A stretch of 64,000 bases of DNA, from positions 18,473,508 to 18,537,507 of the forward strand of contig CM049313.1 of NCBI GenBank assembly GCA_026874595.1, given 5' to 3'. The notes beneath the pieces are model-generated. The model saw only the letters and a list, made by a program, of their open reading frames with translations. It searched no databases and was not told the origin of the DNA. The DNA comes from Sipunculus nudus. Taxonomy: Eukaryota; Annelida; Sipuncula; Golfingiida; Sipunculidae. Numbering within the stretch: the stretch's first letter is position 1; every line of letters starts with the position of its first letter. Shown here piece by piece: positions 11,895 to 24,924 of this stretch. The translations under genes were made by a program, and so were the position numbers.

Positions 11895-12250
11895 TGACTA
11901 ATGGTGCACCGGAACAAGTGCCCTCTGGCTGAGCCGATTCCTTCCACATTTCCTGGGAAAGCAAACCTTGTTCCCGGCAATCTTGTCATAACACCCTTGA
12001 AGGAGGACAGTTTATTTAAATTTGAACACGTAGCTGACATTAACAATCATTACAAATGGCCTCCCCCGCACAACTCGGCCCTAAAACGGTAGCTCCTGAA
12101 CGGCGCCGGCGGGCACAGAATGTCTTCGTTGGCACATTTAGTGAGGTTAAATGGGGGCCCGATCGCAATTCATCATAATCCAAGATTTAATTAATGAAGC
12201 TCTGCCAGCGCCAAAGAATGGGAATAACCATGGCTCCACGATTATTATAT
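11895..12250. promoter_or_regulatory. candidate conserved non-coding element
   Basis: A block of balanced composition with no repeats, set in AT-rich DNA. It holds clustered factor-like motifs: AACAATCATTACAAAT (Sox/POU-like), CATAATCC (bicoid-class), TTTAATTAATGA (homeodomain). No coding frame spans it. The call rests on composition and motifs alone; alignment to related genomes is needed to show conservation. Confidence 0.25.
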
Positions 12251-12761
12251 TCATATGTGGAGTCTATATATGGTTTTAGAAGGATTAACAACTCTTGTCT
12301 GACAAAAAGTATTTCTTTGAACTCTTCTTGGTGTTAAGTGTATTTCAACATGAAAATGGTGCAACCTTTTTACAAAAACGTAAGACGATGCTTTTGACTA
12401 CTGTTTGTGGCAATTACTTATGAATTATTAAAGGGTAATTGGAACTTGCTTTCGGCTTCTGCCTATAACTGAACAACCAGGTACATCAAATTATTTTCAT
12501 TCATAGACGCCCACTGCAGGAAATAATATAAAATATTTTTAATAGACTGTGCCAAACAAGGGAAAATGCTGGTCATCTTCTGGTAAATTAAAATGAAAAA
12601 TATGATACACTTATCGTGAGACCTGCAAGCAAAATTATATCAGTAAAAATAAATAAATCGAACGTTTTCTTTGCATGAGGAATTTTCATGATAGTTTGTA
12701 ATTAACTGAATTTCAAGAATTGAAACTGGAACATATATATTTAAACGTCCCTCCTGTATAA

Positions 12762-12767
<6 letters not shown>

Positions 12768-12812
<45 letters not shown>
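12768..12812. repeat. (AT)n microsatellite
   Basis: Uninterrupted AT dinucleotides, about 22 units. Confidence 0.95.
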
Positions 12813-12817
<5 letters not shown>

Positions 12818-13424
12818 TTAACTCAAAGTTACAAAATGGTATTGCAGTTCCGTTACCACATTTTATTATCCACTTCCTAAAGTATCAAAGTAAAGAAAAG
12901 CAAATAGACAACAAAGTAAATGAAATGCCAAAGGTAACATAGATGACACGGGTGCCCTAAAATCAAAGTCCCCAGCACGAAAATATTTATTAGATCTTAT
13001 AACCACTAATACATTTTCATGTTCCTCTTTTAGCAACATCTGTGTTTCTAGCCGGATATGTTAGGAGTAGGAAAGGGAGATTCTCTGTATAATAAAGTAC
13101 AAATATTATCATTCTTTCATATGATGAGAAAAGCCATGAAATATTAATTGGAGATTAAATCTTCGTAGTAAACGTTATAAGCTTTCACTGAAAAATCGTA
13201 TTACTGCCGCCATGATGAACAATGTGCAACCATATGTGCAAATTAATATTACCCAAGATGACGCCGTGTTTGTACACTTTGTTAATTAGTGACTTAACAC
13301 AAAAATATATTAATTCAGTTATATATTATCATCTTTATTCTAAGATTTTTAATAAGTTTATGTTAAAGTCTTACCAATCATTATATCAATGCTAAATATC
13401 TCTATATAAGGAGATTCGAATTAT
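12813..13424. other. intergenic, nothing recognised
   Basis: AT-rich with no frame, shared repeat or regulatory cluster that I can support. Confidence 0.45.
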
Positions 13425-13431
13425 GCCGCAG

Positions 13432-13562
13432 AACCACCGATATACCGCCTTTGAGCCTCGTGCTCTACCCCTAATAAAATCTCGCCGCCTTGGATGGGAT
13501 TTGAGCCCACGAACTCCCGGCTTTGAGTCCTGTGCTATACCCCTAGACCACGGACGCGGGAT
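13432..13562 (-). repeat. tRNA-like sequence, probably a SINE head or tRNA pseudogene, partly duplicated
   Basis: On the minus strand GTGGTCTAGGGGTAT resembles a tRNA D-arm/box A. About 32 nt further, GTGGGCTCAAATCCCAT forms a T-arm-like hairpin. The anticodon stem does not pair, so it is not an intact tRNA. A second partial copy of the head (TTTGAGCCTCGTGCTCTACC on plus, 13450-13469) lies beside it. Confidence 0.5.
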
Positions 13563-14888
13563 AAATTCGGTACATTTTTTTACATTATGGAAACTTCATA
13601 ATTCTTAGTTCCTTGTAAGTCAGAATCTTCTTAGTTAACAAGGTATATTTGGAAAATATTTTCCATCAGGTCATCATATTGCACAATGTGTGCCGTATTT
13701 ACCTGTATATAGGTATCAAGTATTTATTGATATTGTTAATTTCATATTGAAGCAAAAAGATGTTGACAAAGAAGAAGCCGAAGAGAAGATAAAATTTTAT
13801 CTAACTATCTAAAGTCAAAAGAAAGTTTAGTTCTGCTGAAATTGTACTCTTGCTATTTAGAACATGTTCGTCCTGATTTGGATTAATGTAACAGATTTGT
13901 AGTGCATGTATATTTTGAGGCCTGGAAGATAATGAAATTTCTCGTTCTGCGCCCGCATTGGCATTAAATATCCTGACAGACAAATGAACTGATACTAGGT
14001 CTCTCCTACCCTTTGGTGTCAGATGATTTGGGTCATGGCGTGAACGTAACCGAAGTAAGACAATTTCGCTGTTCGGAACATTTTAGTTTTTTTTTTTTAA
14101 TCTTGGCTGAAAGTAGGTTACAGTTGCAATACAACCCAGCAGGATGTTGAACGCCTACATATTTCTTGCTGAAATAAACCTTAATCGTGAGTTGATTGTG
14201 TTTGCGGTCGAGAGACCTGATCCATCGATCAAAAACGCTGATGTATTATGGGATATTCTGGTTAAAATCTGCGATAGCTGCAAAAAAAAGTAACTTTCAC
14301 TTTCGAATTTCGAAAATGGGCCGTTTAAATCATTACCTGGACAAATCTTATCATTCATCGCCAGGACACCCGGACTCTTGAACCAAGCTGCCGCATCTTA
14401 GAATAGAACTTTTCCACGAAAACGCGCACTGCAAGTAACGGACTTTTGTTGTGATCGGTTCCAGTGAGCCAGCGTATTAAACAAAACAAGCTACATCCGA
14501 GAGACTCAAGAAAACCTCCCCTTAAAGAATAATATAACGAAATACATACATTTTATAATTGACCCGAACACTTTATGTCATTCGTTGTCAAAGGTAGGGC
14601 TGGCACGTTTCGAATAGTCTATTGAAATCCGAATGGGCGATTCGTAATGATTAAGCAGAAAAGGCAACTATGTCCTTAACGGTATACTGTAGAGGCAGCA
14701 GTCATCGTTGAAAATCATGGAGCTAAAACTTGTTTTCAAGTTTATCAAAATATTTTTCCAAGACTGTTATGATAATAGGTATGTGAAACACCGAGGAGGT
14801 CCTGTAGATCTTTATTGATGTTTCTTCAGGTCTCCTAGGATTGGAACCGCCACAGCACTCCTAAAAAGCACCTCTGTATAAAAATAAA
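13563..14888. other. intergenic, nothing recognised
   Basis: No frame above 67 codons. No shared repeat was seen. Confidence 0.45.
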
Positions 14889-14912
14889 TTATATATATAT
14901 ATATATATACTT

Positions 14913-14951
<39 letters not shown>

Positions 14952-14957
14952 ATATAC
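14889..14957. repeat. compound (TA)n microsatellite
   Basis: Three TA tracts separated by CTTTA and TTTA interruptions. Confidence 0.95.
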
Positions 14958-15299
14958 TTTATAAGATGTAATGTAAGTTTAAAATGACTTATGTCGACTT
15001 TATGTCGATTGTGAAAATAAAAGATACAGATTTGTGCAAGAGCTACTACTTTCAGGTGAAAACATAACTTTAATGTTTCTTTTCCATATATTTTGTTCAT
15101 GCCAATATTTTGTTCATGTAAAATACACCAAATGTCATCTGTTTCATGCTACTTTTTGTTATCCTCATTTTCTTATTGCACAGTAAATTGTAATAATGTG
15201 ATAGACACAACATCCTGTGATAGGAACTATTCTGATGCAGAGAACGATAAAGTTAAGGATGTGTTTCTCAAGTAAACAATTTACGGTTTATATCATTAG

Positions 15300-16160
15300 C
15301 TCAGCTGACTAAAAGTCATCTGAACTAGCGATCACTCTTTGTCCGTCGTCCGTCCGTCCGGTCATGCGTTAACAGGGCACAAATCATAATCGTCGGACCT
15401 AGAATCTTCTAACTAAAAATCCAGGGAGGTCCATTAAAAATCTCCTTGGAAATCTAAATTTAGATCTGTTACTCCGAGCTATGGGTATAGTAAGAATCAC
15501 CAGAATAAATAACAAAATTGATATAAAAGGTCCAGTATTTGAATAACTAATTCATTGATCGCCATGATTCTTTGCATGCACGTTTATCATGGAGTGTTTC
15601 ATCAGTTTCTGCAAACTAGTGACGCCATCTGTGTTTTTTTTTTTAATTTTTACGCATTTTGTTCTCTATTTTTTAGACCAAATGTAGCGGTCAACCATTA
15701 ACATGGCACAAATCGTTTCGACTGGATCTAGAATCTTCTTACTTTCCATCAAAAGAGGTCCATTAAAAATCTCCTTGAAAACCTGAAATTATGTCTCTGT
15801 TACACTAATCCTCTGAGCTATGGGGCTCGTAAATATCCCCCCCCTCCCCTTCGATTAATTAAAAATTTGATACAAAAGCTCCAGTATCTCAAAAACTAAT
15901 GCATTGATCGACATAATTCTTTGCATGCACATTGATCATGGAATGTTTCATCGGTTCCTGCTGACTAGTGGCTCCATCTGTATTTATTCGATTTTTAACG
16001 CTTTTTCCCCTCTATTTTTAGACCTACTGATGAAGCAGTCTGGTTGTTAATAATGCACAATCTGTGACTGTTAGACCTAGAATCTTCTAACTGTATACCT
16101 AGGGAGGTCCTCGACAAATCTCCTTAGAAACATGAAATTAGGTCATAGTAACATGATCTT
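15300..16160 (+). repeat. diverged tandem repeat, period about 330-348 bp
   Basis: Two and a half copies begin near 15371, 15700 and 16048. Each holds GGCACAAATC or similar, then GACCTAGAATCTTCTAAC, GGGAGGTCCATTAAAAATCT, CCAGTAT.T.AA.AACTAAT, ATTCTTTGCATGCAC, and a terminal TCTATTTTTTAGACC. Copies are heavily diverged. A GTCCGTCCGTCCG tract precedes the array, as a GTCTGTCTGTCC tract precedes the array at 38995. No open frame follows the period. Confidence 0.75.
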
Positions 16161-16491
16161 AAAACTCTATAAGTCATTCTATTGACCGAGTACGTGAACG
16201 CCATAACTTGTTGGGGAACCTATATACCAATGAACCCTGGAATATGGACCCTTTACGTGAATAAAAACGCGGGTTGCAGAGTACCCCACATTAATGATCG
16301 CCCACGTGACGAAAGCCTGCATTCCTGATAATGTACATTTTTTAGTTTCCGTAGGCTTGATAACCTTACAATTGTCGAGCACCTGCAAGGAAAAAGAGAC
16401 TGATGTTATTGAGGAGCTTGCAGGGACATAGGAGGGATTGGAGGGGGTGGGGGCGGTTGCCGGATTTTGTCATAATTGCAGGATTAACGAT

Positions 16492-16556
<65 letters not shown>

Positions 16557-17663
16557 TACTAACTCGTCCGCACGACATATAATTAACTACGCACGAAAAA
16601 TTATTTCGTGGGCGTCAGTTAATAAGTCGTGTGCCAGACTTTTTTATTACTGCGCATGCGAGTTGAAATAAAAACGGATGATCGGACTGCTTTAATAAGA
16701 CTCTACTTCCATTTACGCTTTACATATTGTGCAATCACCACAGTACTTATTCATAATCACAATATTTTAATTTCTGAGAGACATCTTATAGGGGCTTTTG
16801 AGAGAAGTTGCCTTATTGTGCAATTTTTGTTATGAGCTGACATATATAATGGCCGTTCTTCCGGTCACGTGCTTCCCGCGCAAGTCGTGCACGCGGGTTA
16901 ATAAGTCCTGCGGGCGACTTTATATTTTTTCTCGTGGTACGTACGGGCCACTCTAAATATGAACAGTAATAAACAAGAACTTTTAACCTGTAATAGTAAT
17001 AGGACCCCAAGTAATAGAGTAATTCCTATTAATTTTCTAAAGGAACCCTTGACTTAAAACAGGTTTTTCTTTTAAACTGTGCTTAACATGAAATTGCTTA
17101 TTTAATTTTCTGTTGAACATTGTGAGAAATGTATAATTAAATGTTAAAGATACTCTCTTAAAGTGTGTTGAAATGACTTTAACAGAGCTTGTTTTTTTAT
17201 GTTGGACTGATCATGAACCTGCTGGAAATAAGTAATGCTGAACTTAGCCCAATTGTAGACAAAGCGAGAAAGCTCAATAATAATACAGGATTTGAATTTA
17301 TTTAGTTTCATTTTAATTGAGGACAATATTTGATACAATTTAAATATACGAACACGATAATGCTTCACCTACAGGAGATGGGGCTGGGTATGGCAGAGGT
17401 TAAGGAGAGCGAATTCTCATCCCACCTTTCGTAAAGTAAGACTAACAGTAATAGTAATAGTTATAGAAGCCATATGCCAAAGTAATAGTAAAAGTAAAAG
17501 AACCCCTGTCATATATATATGATATGTTTGATCCAAGTACGGTCTCGTTTGAGCAGGGTTAGAGTTGCCAGGGTCAGGTCTCGATTAAAGTGTTCGCATT
17601 TAAACTGTACGTGGAATTTATTTATGGTAGCATTAAGTTAACTGGATATTAATAAATTATATA

Positions 17664-17702
<39 letters not shown>

Positions 17703-17760
17703 GAGAGAGGTAACATATACAGATTAAAAAAAGTAATACTAACAGCATTTTGAAAGTTAC
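16161..17760. other. intergenic with AT microsatellites
   Basis: (TA)n at 16498-16552 (about 27 units) and 17669-17700. 16180-16350 weakly recalls the end of repeat family A (CCTGGAATATGGACC, CCTGCATTCCT). No gene signal. Confidence 0.6.
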
Positions 17761-17769
17761 AGTTCAAGC

Positions 17770-18050
17770 GCGATGAATTTCAGATCACGACCCGCCCTAT
17801 CCCCATCCACAGTCCATCGTAAAGTGTTGCTTTGCTTCGAAAGCATTCTCCAGCAGAGAAGACGAAATTATAATCTTATTTATTAATGACAGAATGTTCA
17901 GGCTTTGAATTACATCGCCCATCAGCACTCCAGTATTTGGTCTACTACCGTTTGGTTCGGTGAGAGACAGATGGTATGGCGTCTCCAAGACAGATCGGTA
18001 AGGAAACTGGAGAAACCAATTCACACTTGGCCCCTATAAGCCTTTGACGC
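17770..18050. promoter_or_regulatory. candidate conserved non-coding element
   Basis: Non-repetitive DNA richer in GC than its flanks. It carries TTTATTAATGACAG (a Hox-type TTTAT core next to the MEIS/PREP core TGACAG) near 17878-17891 and an E-box CAGATGG near 17968. A donor-like CG/GTAAGG occurs near 17998. The call is inferred from motifs only; it could instead be an unrecognised exon. Confidence 0.2.
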
Positions 18051-19916
18051 GGGCACAGCTAAGATGGTAAATCTATTAAGATGGATTCAGGTGTCGCTTG
18101 GATGAAGATTCGGCGGGAGGCTTTGATAGCTATTGTTCGACTAGCCAACGACGGTACAGTGTCAAAACAAGACGGAAATATGCACAATTCATGGGAATTT
18201 ATTACGGATTTCAATTTGACCCATACTGCGCGTGTATTGTTAGAGCCAGTCGAGTTCGAATAATTATTATTCAGTAAAATTCATCGTCAAACTCTGTTTA
18301 TTTAAACATAGTTAATCAGTAAGCTTCAATAAAAGACTATGTAAAACGGCACTTTAACACATCTATATAATATTTATATTTGTATGAAAAAGATATATTT
18401 TGAGCTCCATGTCTTTTACATCAGTTTTTGTTTATTGGACACCTTTCATGTTAGATATCTTCCAGTAAAAACAACAAAGAAATGTTAGATTCTGCTTCGC
18501 GGTATAAAATGATATACAGTTGAACCCCTCCTAATGGGCACCTGCATAAAATGCCCATGTCTATATAATGGGCAGTTTGTGACAGTCCCTTTTTTTCTCC
18601 TCCGTATTATTCATGTTGCAGTCATGGCCTCCATTTAGTGGGCACCTCTATTCAGCTGGGAGTTTGGCCCAGTTCCAAGGATGCCCACATTACAGATATT
18701 TTATTGTAATGATTTAATATGATTTTTTCGAAAATGTTGTCTCTGTTTCGAATCTTGGTTAAACAAAAAACACTGGGCATACTATACACATGTGACAATG
18801 AGAGAAGTGCTTTAAGGGCATGTGCTCCCAATGAACCTGAATTAAAATACAAGATTTTTGCAATCGTGGAGCAATCAGCAATCCTCCCCCAGACGCCCAC
18901 AATGGAGCGATAATGGGGACTTGGTTGTGCAGTGCACGGCCTTGGAATAAGGTCAAGGTCAGAAACAAATATCAGGTGCAAACATGTGCCATATGACTAA
19001 TATGATGCTCAAATGTATGTTTTTTTTAAATTAGTCATGTTTGAGATCTAGCGCCGTCATATAATCAAATATTCATGTAAAAATAAATTGATCTACCCTA
19101 TAACTGTACCCTCCATACGGGCGGCAGGCTTAAAAAACTTTGAAGTGCATGTAGATTACTAAAATTGAAGAATATAAGGTCAAAATACTATACCTCCTAA
19201 TTTGACATTAGCCTTACAAGTCTGGCGTCACATTCATCCACAGGATCCACCTCTTGGTCTTGTAGGCACTCAGTGGCCTGTCCCCAGCTAGATGTCCGTG
19301 CTGCTGCAGTTGCATACGCCTTCTAAAGCTAGTGTTGCCTAGAGAATATCTTAGGGAAGAGAGCATACTTTTAGGTCGAAAAATTTATTGCATTGACTCT
19401 GCCCTTTTTTAAACCATTTCAGTCAATTATAGACTTAGGTGATACAAAAAACAGTAAGTTGTTCTAAAAATTCACCTCACTTGTTTTTCTTGGATAGTTT
19501 TTGTGCAAATGGGGAACAGGTCCTTCAAAAGGATACTAATTTGTCTCTTGTCTCAATTCCTTAAGAGAATTTTTTAAAGTTATGGTAAATGGAGTGAATT
19601 TTTGTAGATTATTTGGACAATTCCATTAATTAACTGGATTTTGAACATTTTTTTCTGGCAAGCGTGCAAAGGTCCAAATATTTTGTTTCGACAGTTTAAT
19701 TAAAAGAAAATAAAATAAAATCGCTAAGCCGATTCATTTTTTGTCTCAGAAACAGTTGAACCTTTTTTTTTGTTTGTTCGTGACCTCAATCCAGTCACAT
19801 CTACATCGAACGAAATGATATTAAAATAAATAAGGGCCAAAAAAAAACTAGTTTTATAATGGACGACAATTAATGATTATTATAATAACGACATTAGTGA
19901 TAAGTTATGATGATAG
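18051..19916. other. intergenic; one possible Tc1/pogo-like terminus
   Basis: At about 18519, TACAGTTGAACCCCTCC has the TA-CAG start common in mariner/pogo-like MITEs. Related words (GGGCACCT) recur at 18538-18650, but no clear opposite end was found. Remaining frames are short. Confidence 0.3.
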
Positions 19917-19940
19917 TGATGATTATTATTATTACTGTTA

Positions 19941-19974
<34 letters not shown>
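19917..19974. repeat. (ATT)n microsatellite
   Basis: Imperfect trinucleotide array with ACTG and TTG interruptions. Confidence 0.9.
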
Positions 19975-19975
<1 letters not shown>

Positions 19976-20459
19976 AATCAGGGCGAACAGAATGGTATTT
20001 CAAAGCCATACTGAAAAAAACAGAAAGAGTTGAAAAAGAAACAGTGACTGAAATATTTTAGTTGACTTATTCTACAAGATTAAGACATGTATTAGGAGTA
20101 TACAAGAACAGAATGCAAATATAATGAAGGCTTGGTCGACCACTTCATCGTTGCATCCTATTAAAAAAAGCCGAATATTACGATCGCTTAGATGATATTA
20201 TATCTGGCCTTTTTCAGCATTTATGCAGATAGCTGTATAAAGAGAAGATAAACGTATGTATACAGCTAATGGGTAATGTACTGAGCCAATTATGTAATAT
20301 GACATATCAGTATATGTAATGTATATAAGGGATGTAATGAGCACAGACTGACTTAACAATTTTTGGCCTCTGGTGCCTGGCTATGTGTCAATATATTTCA
20401 TTAATAAAATATATTCAGGCGAAATAGCGCATTATGTTTGTACTGAGTTGTGTTTTTTT

Positions 20460-20600
20460 CCTTCCTTTTTAATTAAAATGGAAACACCGTTTCATAATCG
20501 TAGGCTGAGCGCCATTATAGATGCAAATTCAGCGTTAAAGCCTTTATGGTAACCGGCATCTGAGTTCAGGCCCTTTGTACGACAGTACGGCTTCATAAGG
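20460..20600. promoter_or_regulatory. candidate conserved non-coding element
   Basis: Contains an octamer ATGCAAAT (POU class) at 20520-20527, followed by CAGCGTTAAAGCCTTTATGG. No repeat similarity or coding frame. The call rests on motif content and composition only. Confidence 0.2.
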
Positions 20601-20992
20601 ACAGCTCACACCTCCGGTACATACAGTTTCAGGAAAACACGATGCCAAATTGTCAGAGAGTGACATTTTTTATTAACATTTTTTTTTGACTGAGCAGTTT
20701 AATTTTTTTCTTAATCCGGTCCCAGTTTTTATAGGAAGGTCATGCTTGCTGTCATGGGATGAGGCCTGATTGCCCAGTATATCCAGGACCTCAAAATCCT
20801 TTCTCTGGTCGGGTTACGATGAACCATTACTACAAAGAACGATTTCTAAAGCGTATTCATCTGGTTTAACAAACACGTTGCTGCAATTTTATTTGCAACC
20901 TAAATCGGATGAAAGGCAACTTTAACATTAAAAATAAATTCAATAAAGAACATTTAAAATATATTTTCGGATAAAATCACAATTATATCCAC

Positions 20993-21250
20993 TAAGGCGG
21001 GCGACCTTTCAACAATATGTTTTCGATAAAATTTGTATGTTCAAGAGACAACATCACATCATACTAAAAGAAGGTTCTGCAAAACATATTAAAGCATAAC
21101 AGTATAACAAAAGGTAATTTCATCGAATTGTATTCATTTATATTCTTGAAAGGAAAGTCCAAGCGGATGGAGCTCAAAATTGTTGAATATTTAGAAAAAA
21201 ATATTATGCGGAGGGCGGGTTCCTGCGCACGGTTCCTGAGAATCTCACTC
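20993..21250 (+). mobile_element. foldback MITE family B, diverged copy 3
   Basis: Keeps the order GCGGGCGACC, TTTTCGATAAAAT, a T.GTATGTTC segment, ATTATGCGGAGGGCGGG, then GGTTCCTGAGAATCTC, which corresponds to the family B right end. It is much more diverged than the copies at 1691 and 2831. Confidence 0.5.
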
Positions 21251-21334
21251 CCTTTTGGCGGAGATCGATTTTTTTTTTTTATTTTTTTTTTATGTGAAAG
21301 AGGAAGCCATACAGGCTTCTGTGGCTCCTGGGAA

Positions 21335-21545
21335 GAGCACAGAAATCAAAGCCGGGAGGTCAGCCCAGGATGAGCGCCCTGCAGGCTTAATCGGAAGGTT
21401 GTGCCTAACAGCCGTGTGTCACTCACAAATGAGTGTGTCGTTGGGGAGTTCCTCGGTGTTATTACCAAGCAAAAGGGATGATAACACGCCCAGGACCCGC
21501 AGGAGCGGTAGACACTGGGCCTGGGTGACACCAGGATACAAATAT
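21335..21545 (+). repeat. GC-rich dispersed repeat family D, copy 1
   Basis: A block with AAGCCGGGAGGTCA, CCCTGCAGGCTTAA, TTCCTCGGTGTT, ACCAAGCA and CACCAGGAT in the same order as the reverse complement of 28290-28510. The three overlapping frames in this block are shadows. The family is unassigned; it lacks pol III boxes and terminal inverted repeats. Confidence 0.65.
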
Positions 21546-22649
21546 AATATGATAGGAAGCGAATGCTAACGCCCTGTCACGTAGTCCCACACGGAAATGG
21601 AACTCTGCAGATATACATAGGGCTACTCTGATTAAGCATTCAATAAGATAGCTTAAAAATGGAGGCGGTTATCTCCATCAAAAATATAAAATAAAAAACT
21701 GGAAGGGGAACCAACTTCGGAGAGTCTGACTGTATAAGCTGGTCACTAGACAGCACACATATACGCGACACCTTGTACACAGGAGAGCGCTCGTTTCAGC
21801 CGCTTTTCGTCATGATTAAAGGTGTAATGTCTACTTAAATGTACTATTAAGATCAAGTTAAGCCTTATTTCGCCATTGTCAACTTAATTAACGTTTGATT
21901 TAAACAAACGTGTTTATTACAAATAAGTCAGAGTGCTATATCAATAACTTTCGAGTTGAAAATTCTTTGTATCAGGTTCTCTATGGATAAAAACCTCCGT
22001 CAGTACACTTCTGGTGTCAAACACAGTTACAAGTGGCAAGGATACATTTTTCATGTACTAATGCTGCGCATTTTCAAAAATTGACCTAAACTATCCACAG
22101 TAACTTTACGGTTGTTAACCCCAGTAAATGACACTCCATTCCCAGACATATCCAATCTTTTTACACGTGGGACCCAGGTGTGTATGGATGAATCTGAGAC
22201 ACATTATATATATCCGTTCACACTTACCTCACTATGTTTTACTCAGCGCAATTTACAAACTGATGAAACACAAGTAGACACAAGTTACGTTTCCTGTTGG
22301 TCGTGTAATTCTACTACATTGCATGGCTCGTCGAGATGTACATATTTAATAAATGTGTACATATATGAAACCTTTTGTCATCCGCTCATTGCCATTTCCA
22401 CCTCTTTTTATATGGTCAACATATTTGTTATATAAAGTCCCTATTATTTATAAATCTTTATGATGAACATACACAGATTGATTAAAACCCGATCCCTTAC
22501 CGACGGACATATAAATGTACCATCTGTGCCTCATTACGACCAGGATCGAGGTCGATCGAGATGTTTTATATATCCTCGAATGATATTCATTTCTTACATA
22601 ACTGGGTCATTATTTGCCCTTCCTGAGGACACCTCGGAGAGAGAAAGCG

Positions 22650-22688
<39 letters not shown>

Positions 22689-23650
22689 AAGAAAATGACT
22701 TGATACTGAAATAAAGAGCTCTTCACGCAACCTTTAGGAAAGAGACCGGATATCTCTAGAATATAATTGATGTTTCAATTACCAAGCGTTACCTTCCATT
22801 TAAATTGTATTGCCCATGTGGAGTTTATGAACGTTTTCACAAAGAGGCAAGTGTCATGGATATGCGAAACAAGAGCGTACCTACAGGTTGAGGGTGTAGT
22901 TAGTTGTAGGTATAAATTCTTTTTCAGTTATCTCCCGTGCGATGGTTCGATGTGCCTGTATGCCCAAAAGCAGTTATGATGCCCTGGCTCAACCTTTGTC
23001 TTGTCAGCATAATGCCTGAATGTATTCTGTTCATGTCCAGACTCCAAACTAGTCTAAATATAGCTCGCTTGACACTGTCCTGTTTAATCTCCATTCTTTT
23101 CTTTGTCTTCAGATTAATTGAATATTGTTATTCTGACACAAAATCCCGCCATAGTTACTCTCGTAAAACACGATCACTACAATAAATGAATTATTAAGAT
23201 TTGGATGGGCGTCGTGCATATTAAAGGCGGTGTCATTGATTAATTTCTTTATTTAGGAAATTCCTTTATCTGCCAAATATATTTGTTAATAGGTGGTAAA
23301 GAAACTTTATCTGACGACCTTTAACAGACACAGCGTATGTTCAGAGGTTTTTCTCTGAATTCAGAAATTTTGCTGAATTCTGCTTTCGCGTTTGTCTTAC
23401 GCTGCAGTCTGAGTCCGCTTATGCATATGTATTTATCAGGTGCGTGTGTAATATTTTACTGTATATTGATAGACACAGGGGGCGATACGGTTTCGATGGA
23501 GTTGAAATAAATTAATTATTGAATTAAAATAAAGAATCAATTAGGTTATCGATGGTACTGGCAAGGATCGAAACGGTTATTGGTTGATCTGACCATAATC
23601 GAAAAAAATATAAAAAATGTTCTCTTTATAAAATTGGTACAGCAAAGAGA

Positions 23651-23699
<49 letters not shown>

Positions 23700-24629
23700 T
23701 ATATGTATATATATTTAGATTATTCTCTATAAATATGATATATCGCACATTATATTTTAAGCGAGAGAGAGACAGAGACAGAGATTTTCTCAGTTCATAT
23801 AGCACATATAGCAATGTATGCATATATAGCCATGCTTTTAAAAGTATATCGAATTCAACTTATATGCAAATTAAATATATGACAAATTTGGTTTTTATTT
23901 AAAATTATGGTAAATATGGTAAATGAAGTTACAGGCACCATTCTGTCTGAAAATAGTAAACTGATATGACATCGGATATCACATTCTTCTGATAGCTGGC
24001 CCTAGTGTATATAGGCCGTCGCTTTTTGTGACCTGAAGTCTCTTTACTAGGCTTGTTTTTATTCGCTGACCCAACATACAATACGTGCGGCCCACGCGTT
24101 TTGGTAAAGAGACACGGCAAGAGTAAAAAAACGAGCGGCAACATAAAGTCAACAATGGTTTTTATATAGTTTATTGTATTTCCTGTTAGCTCGAAGAAAT
24201 GATCAAATCGTGTTAATGCATAGCCCGCATTTTTGTGCATATAATATGAGTGTCTATATATTTTTGTTATGTGGCACGCAGAGTAATCGAAAATACACGT
24301 CTTTAAGGCGGTTCCACGTCGGATGCGTGCGAACAAATATGACACGAACAAATATTTATATTGCTCCTAATAAAATTATGCCGAGCCCGAAATTATCATT
24401 TATGCAACAATTATGTAACAAATTAATATCATTCGAGGCTATAGAAGACATGTCCATATTGATGGTTTCCCACCGATAAATTTTATTGGATAGCTATATG
24501 AGCAATATATCGGATGCAATACAAGTTTTAGGTGTACTAATTGTTAAATGGTGAATATTTCCTTTATTTTCTGAACTTGTAAAATGATTTTCTCATTCAT
24601 TTGAACTTAGTGTTCTGACTGTTCATCTA
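21546..24629. other. intergenic with microsatellites
   Basis: (GA)n at 22639-22682 and (AT)n at 23652-23697. A reverse-strand frame of 140 codons (23929-24351) has one hydrophobic stretch but no family features. Nothing else recognised. Confidence 0.5.
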
Positions 24630-24765
24630 TATATTAATAGCGTAGGGCGATTTTTTTGTGATTATCTCCTCTGATACCACCGTACGGATTGCGGTGATTT
24701 TTATATACATATGCTCCGGGTTTGTCCGAAGATATTCAATCCAATTTTTTATTTTGCAATATTTG
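24630..24765 (+). repeat. dispersed repeat family E, copy 1
   Basis: Shares CACCGTACGGATTGC.GTGAT, ATATACATAT, GTTTGTCC.AAGATATTC and the leading TAGCGTARSGCGATTT block with 25545-25680 in the same orientation, 915 bp apart. Confidence 0.75.
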
Positions 24766-24889
24766 CGTATTACGTGCATAACAAAAAATTTAGATATTAG
24801 CCCCCCACGGGCACCCATTTTCTTTGTGCCTACGGGACTGATAACACAACGGTCATATAGAGTGTGTGATGCTGGATCCAAGGTTTCTC

Positions 24890-24924
24890 CGGGGGGGGGG
24901 AGGGGTTGGGGGGGGGGGGGGGGC
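24890..24924 (+). repeat. poly-G tract with G-quadruplex potential
   Basis: Three long G runs (about 10, 4 and 16) separated by A and TT give ample G-tracts for a quadruplex. It is unlike the other poly-G runs because no recognised element end adjoins it. Confidence 0.7.

Noticed and set aside
23929-24351. 140-codon reverse-strand frame with one hydrophobic stretch
   Set aside because: The stretch (LPLVFLLLPCLF) recalls a GPCR helix, but there is only one and no family motif follows; chance length in AT-rich DNA.
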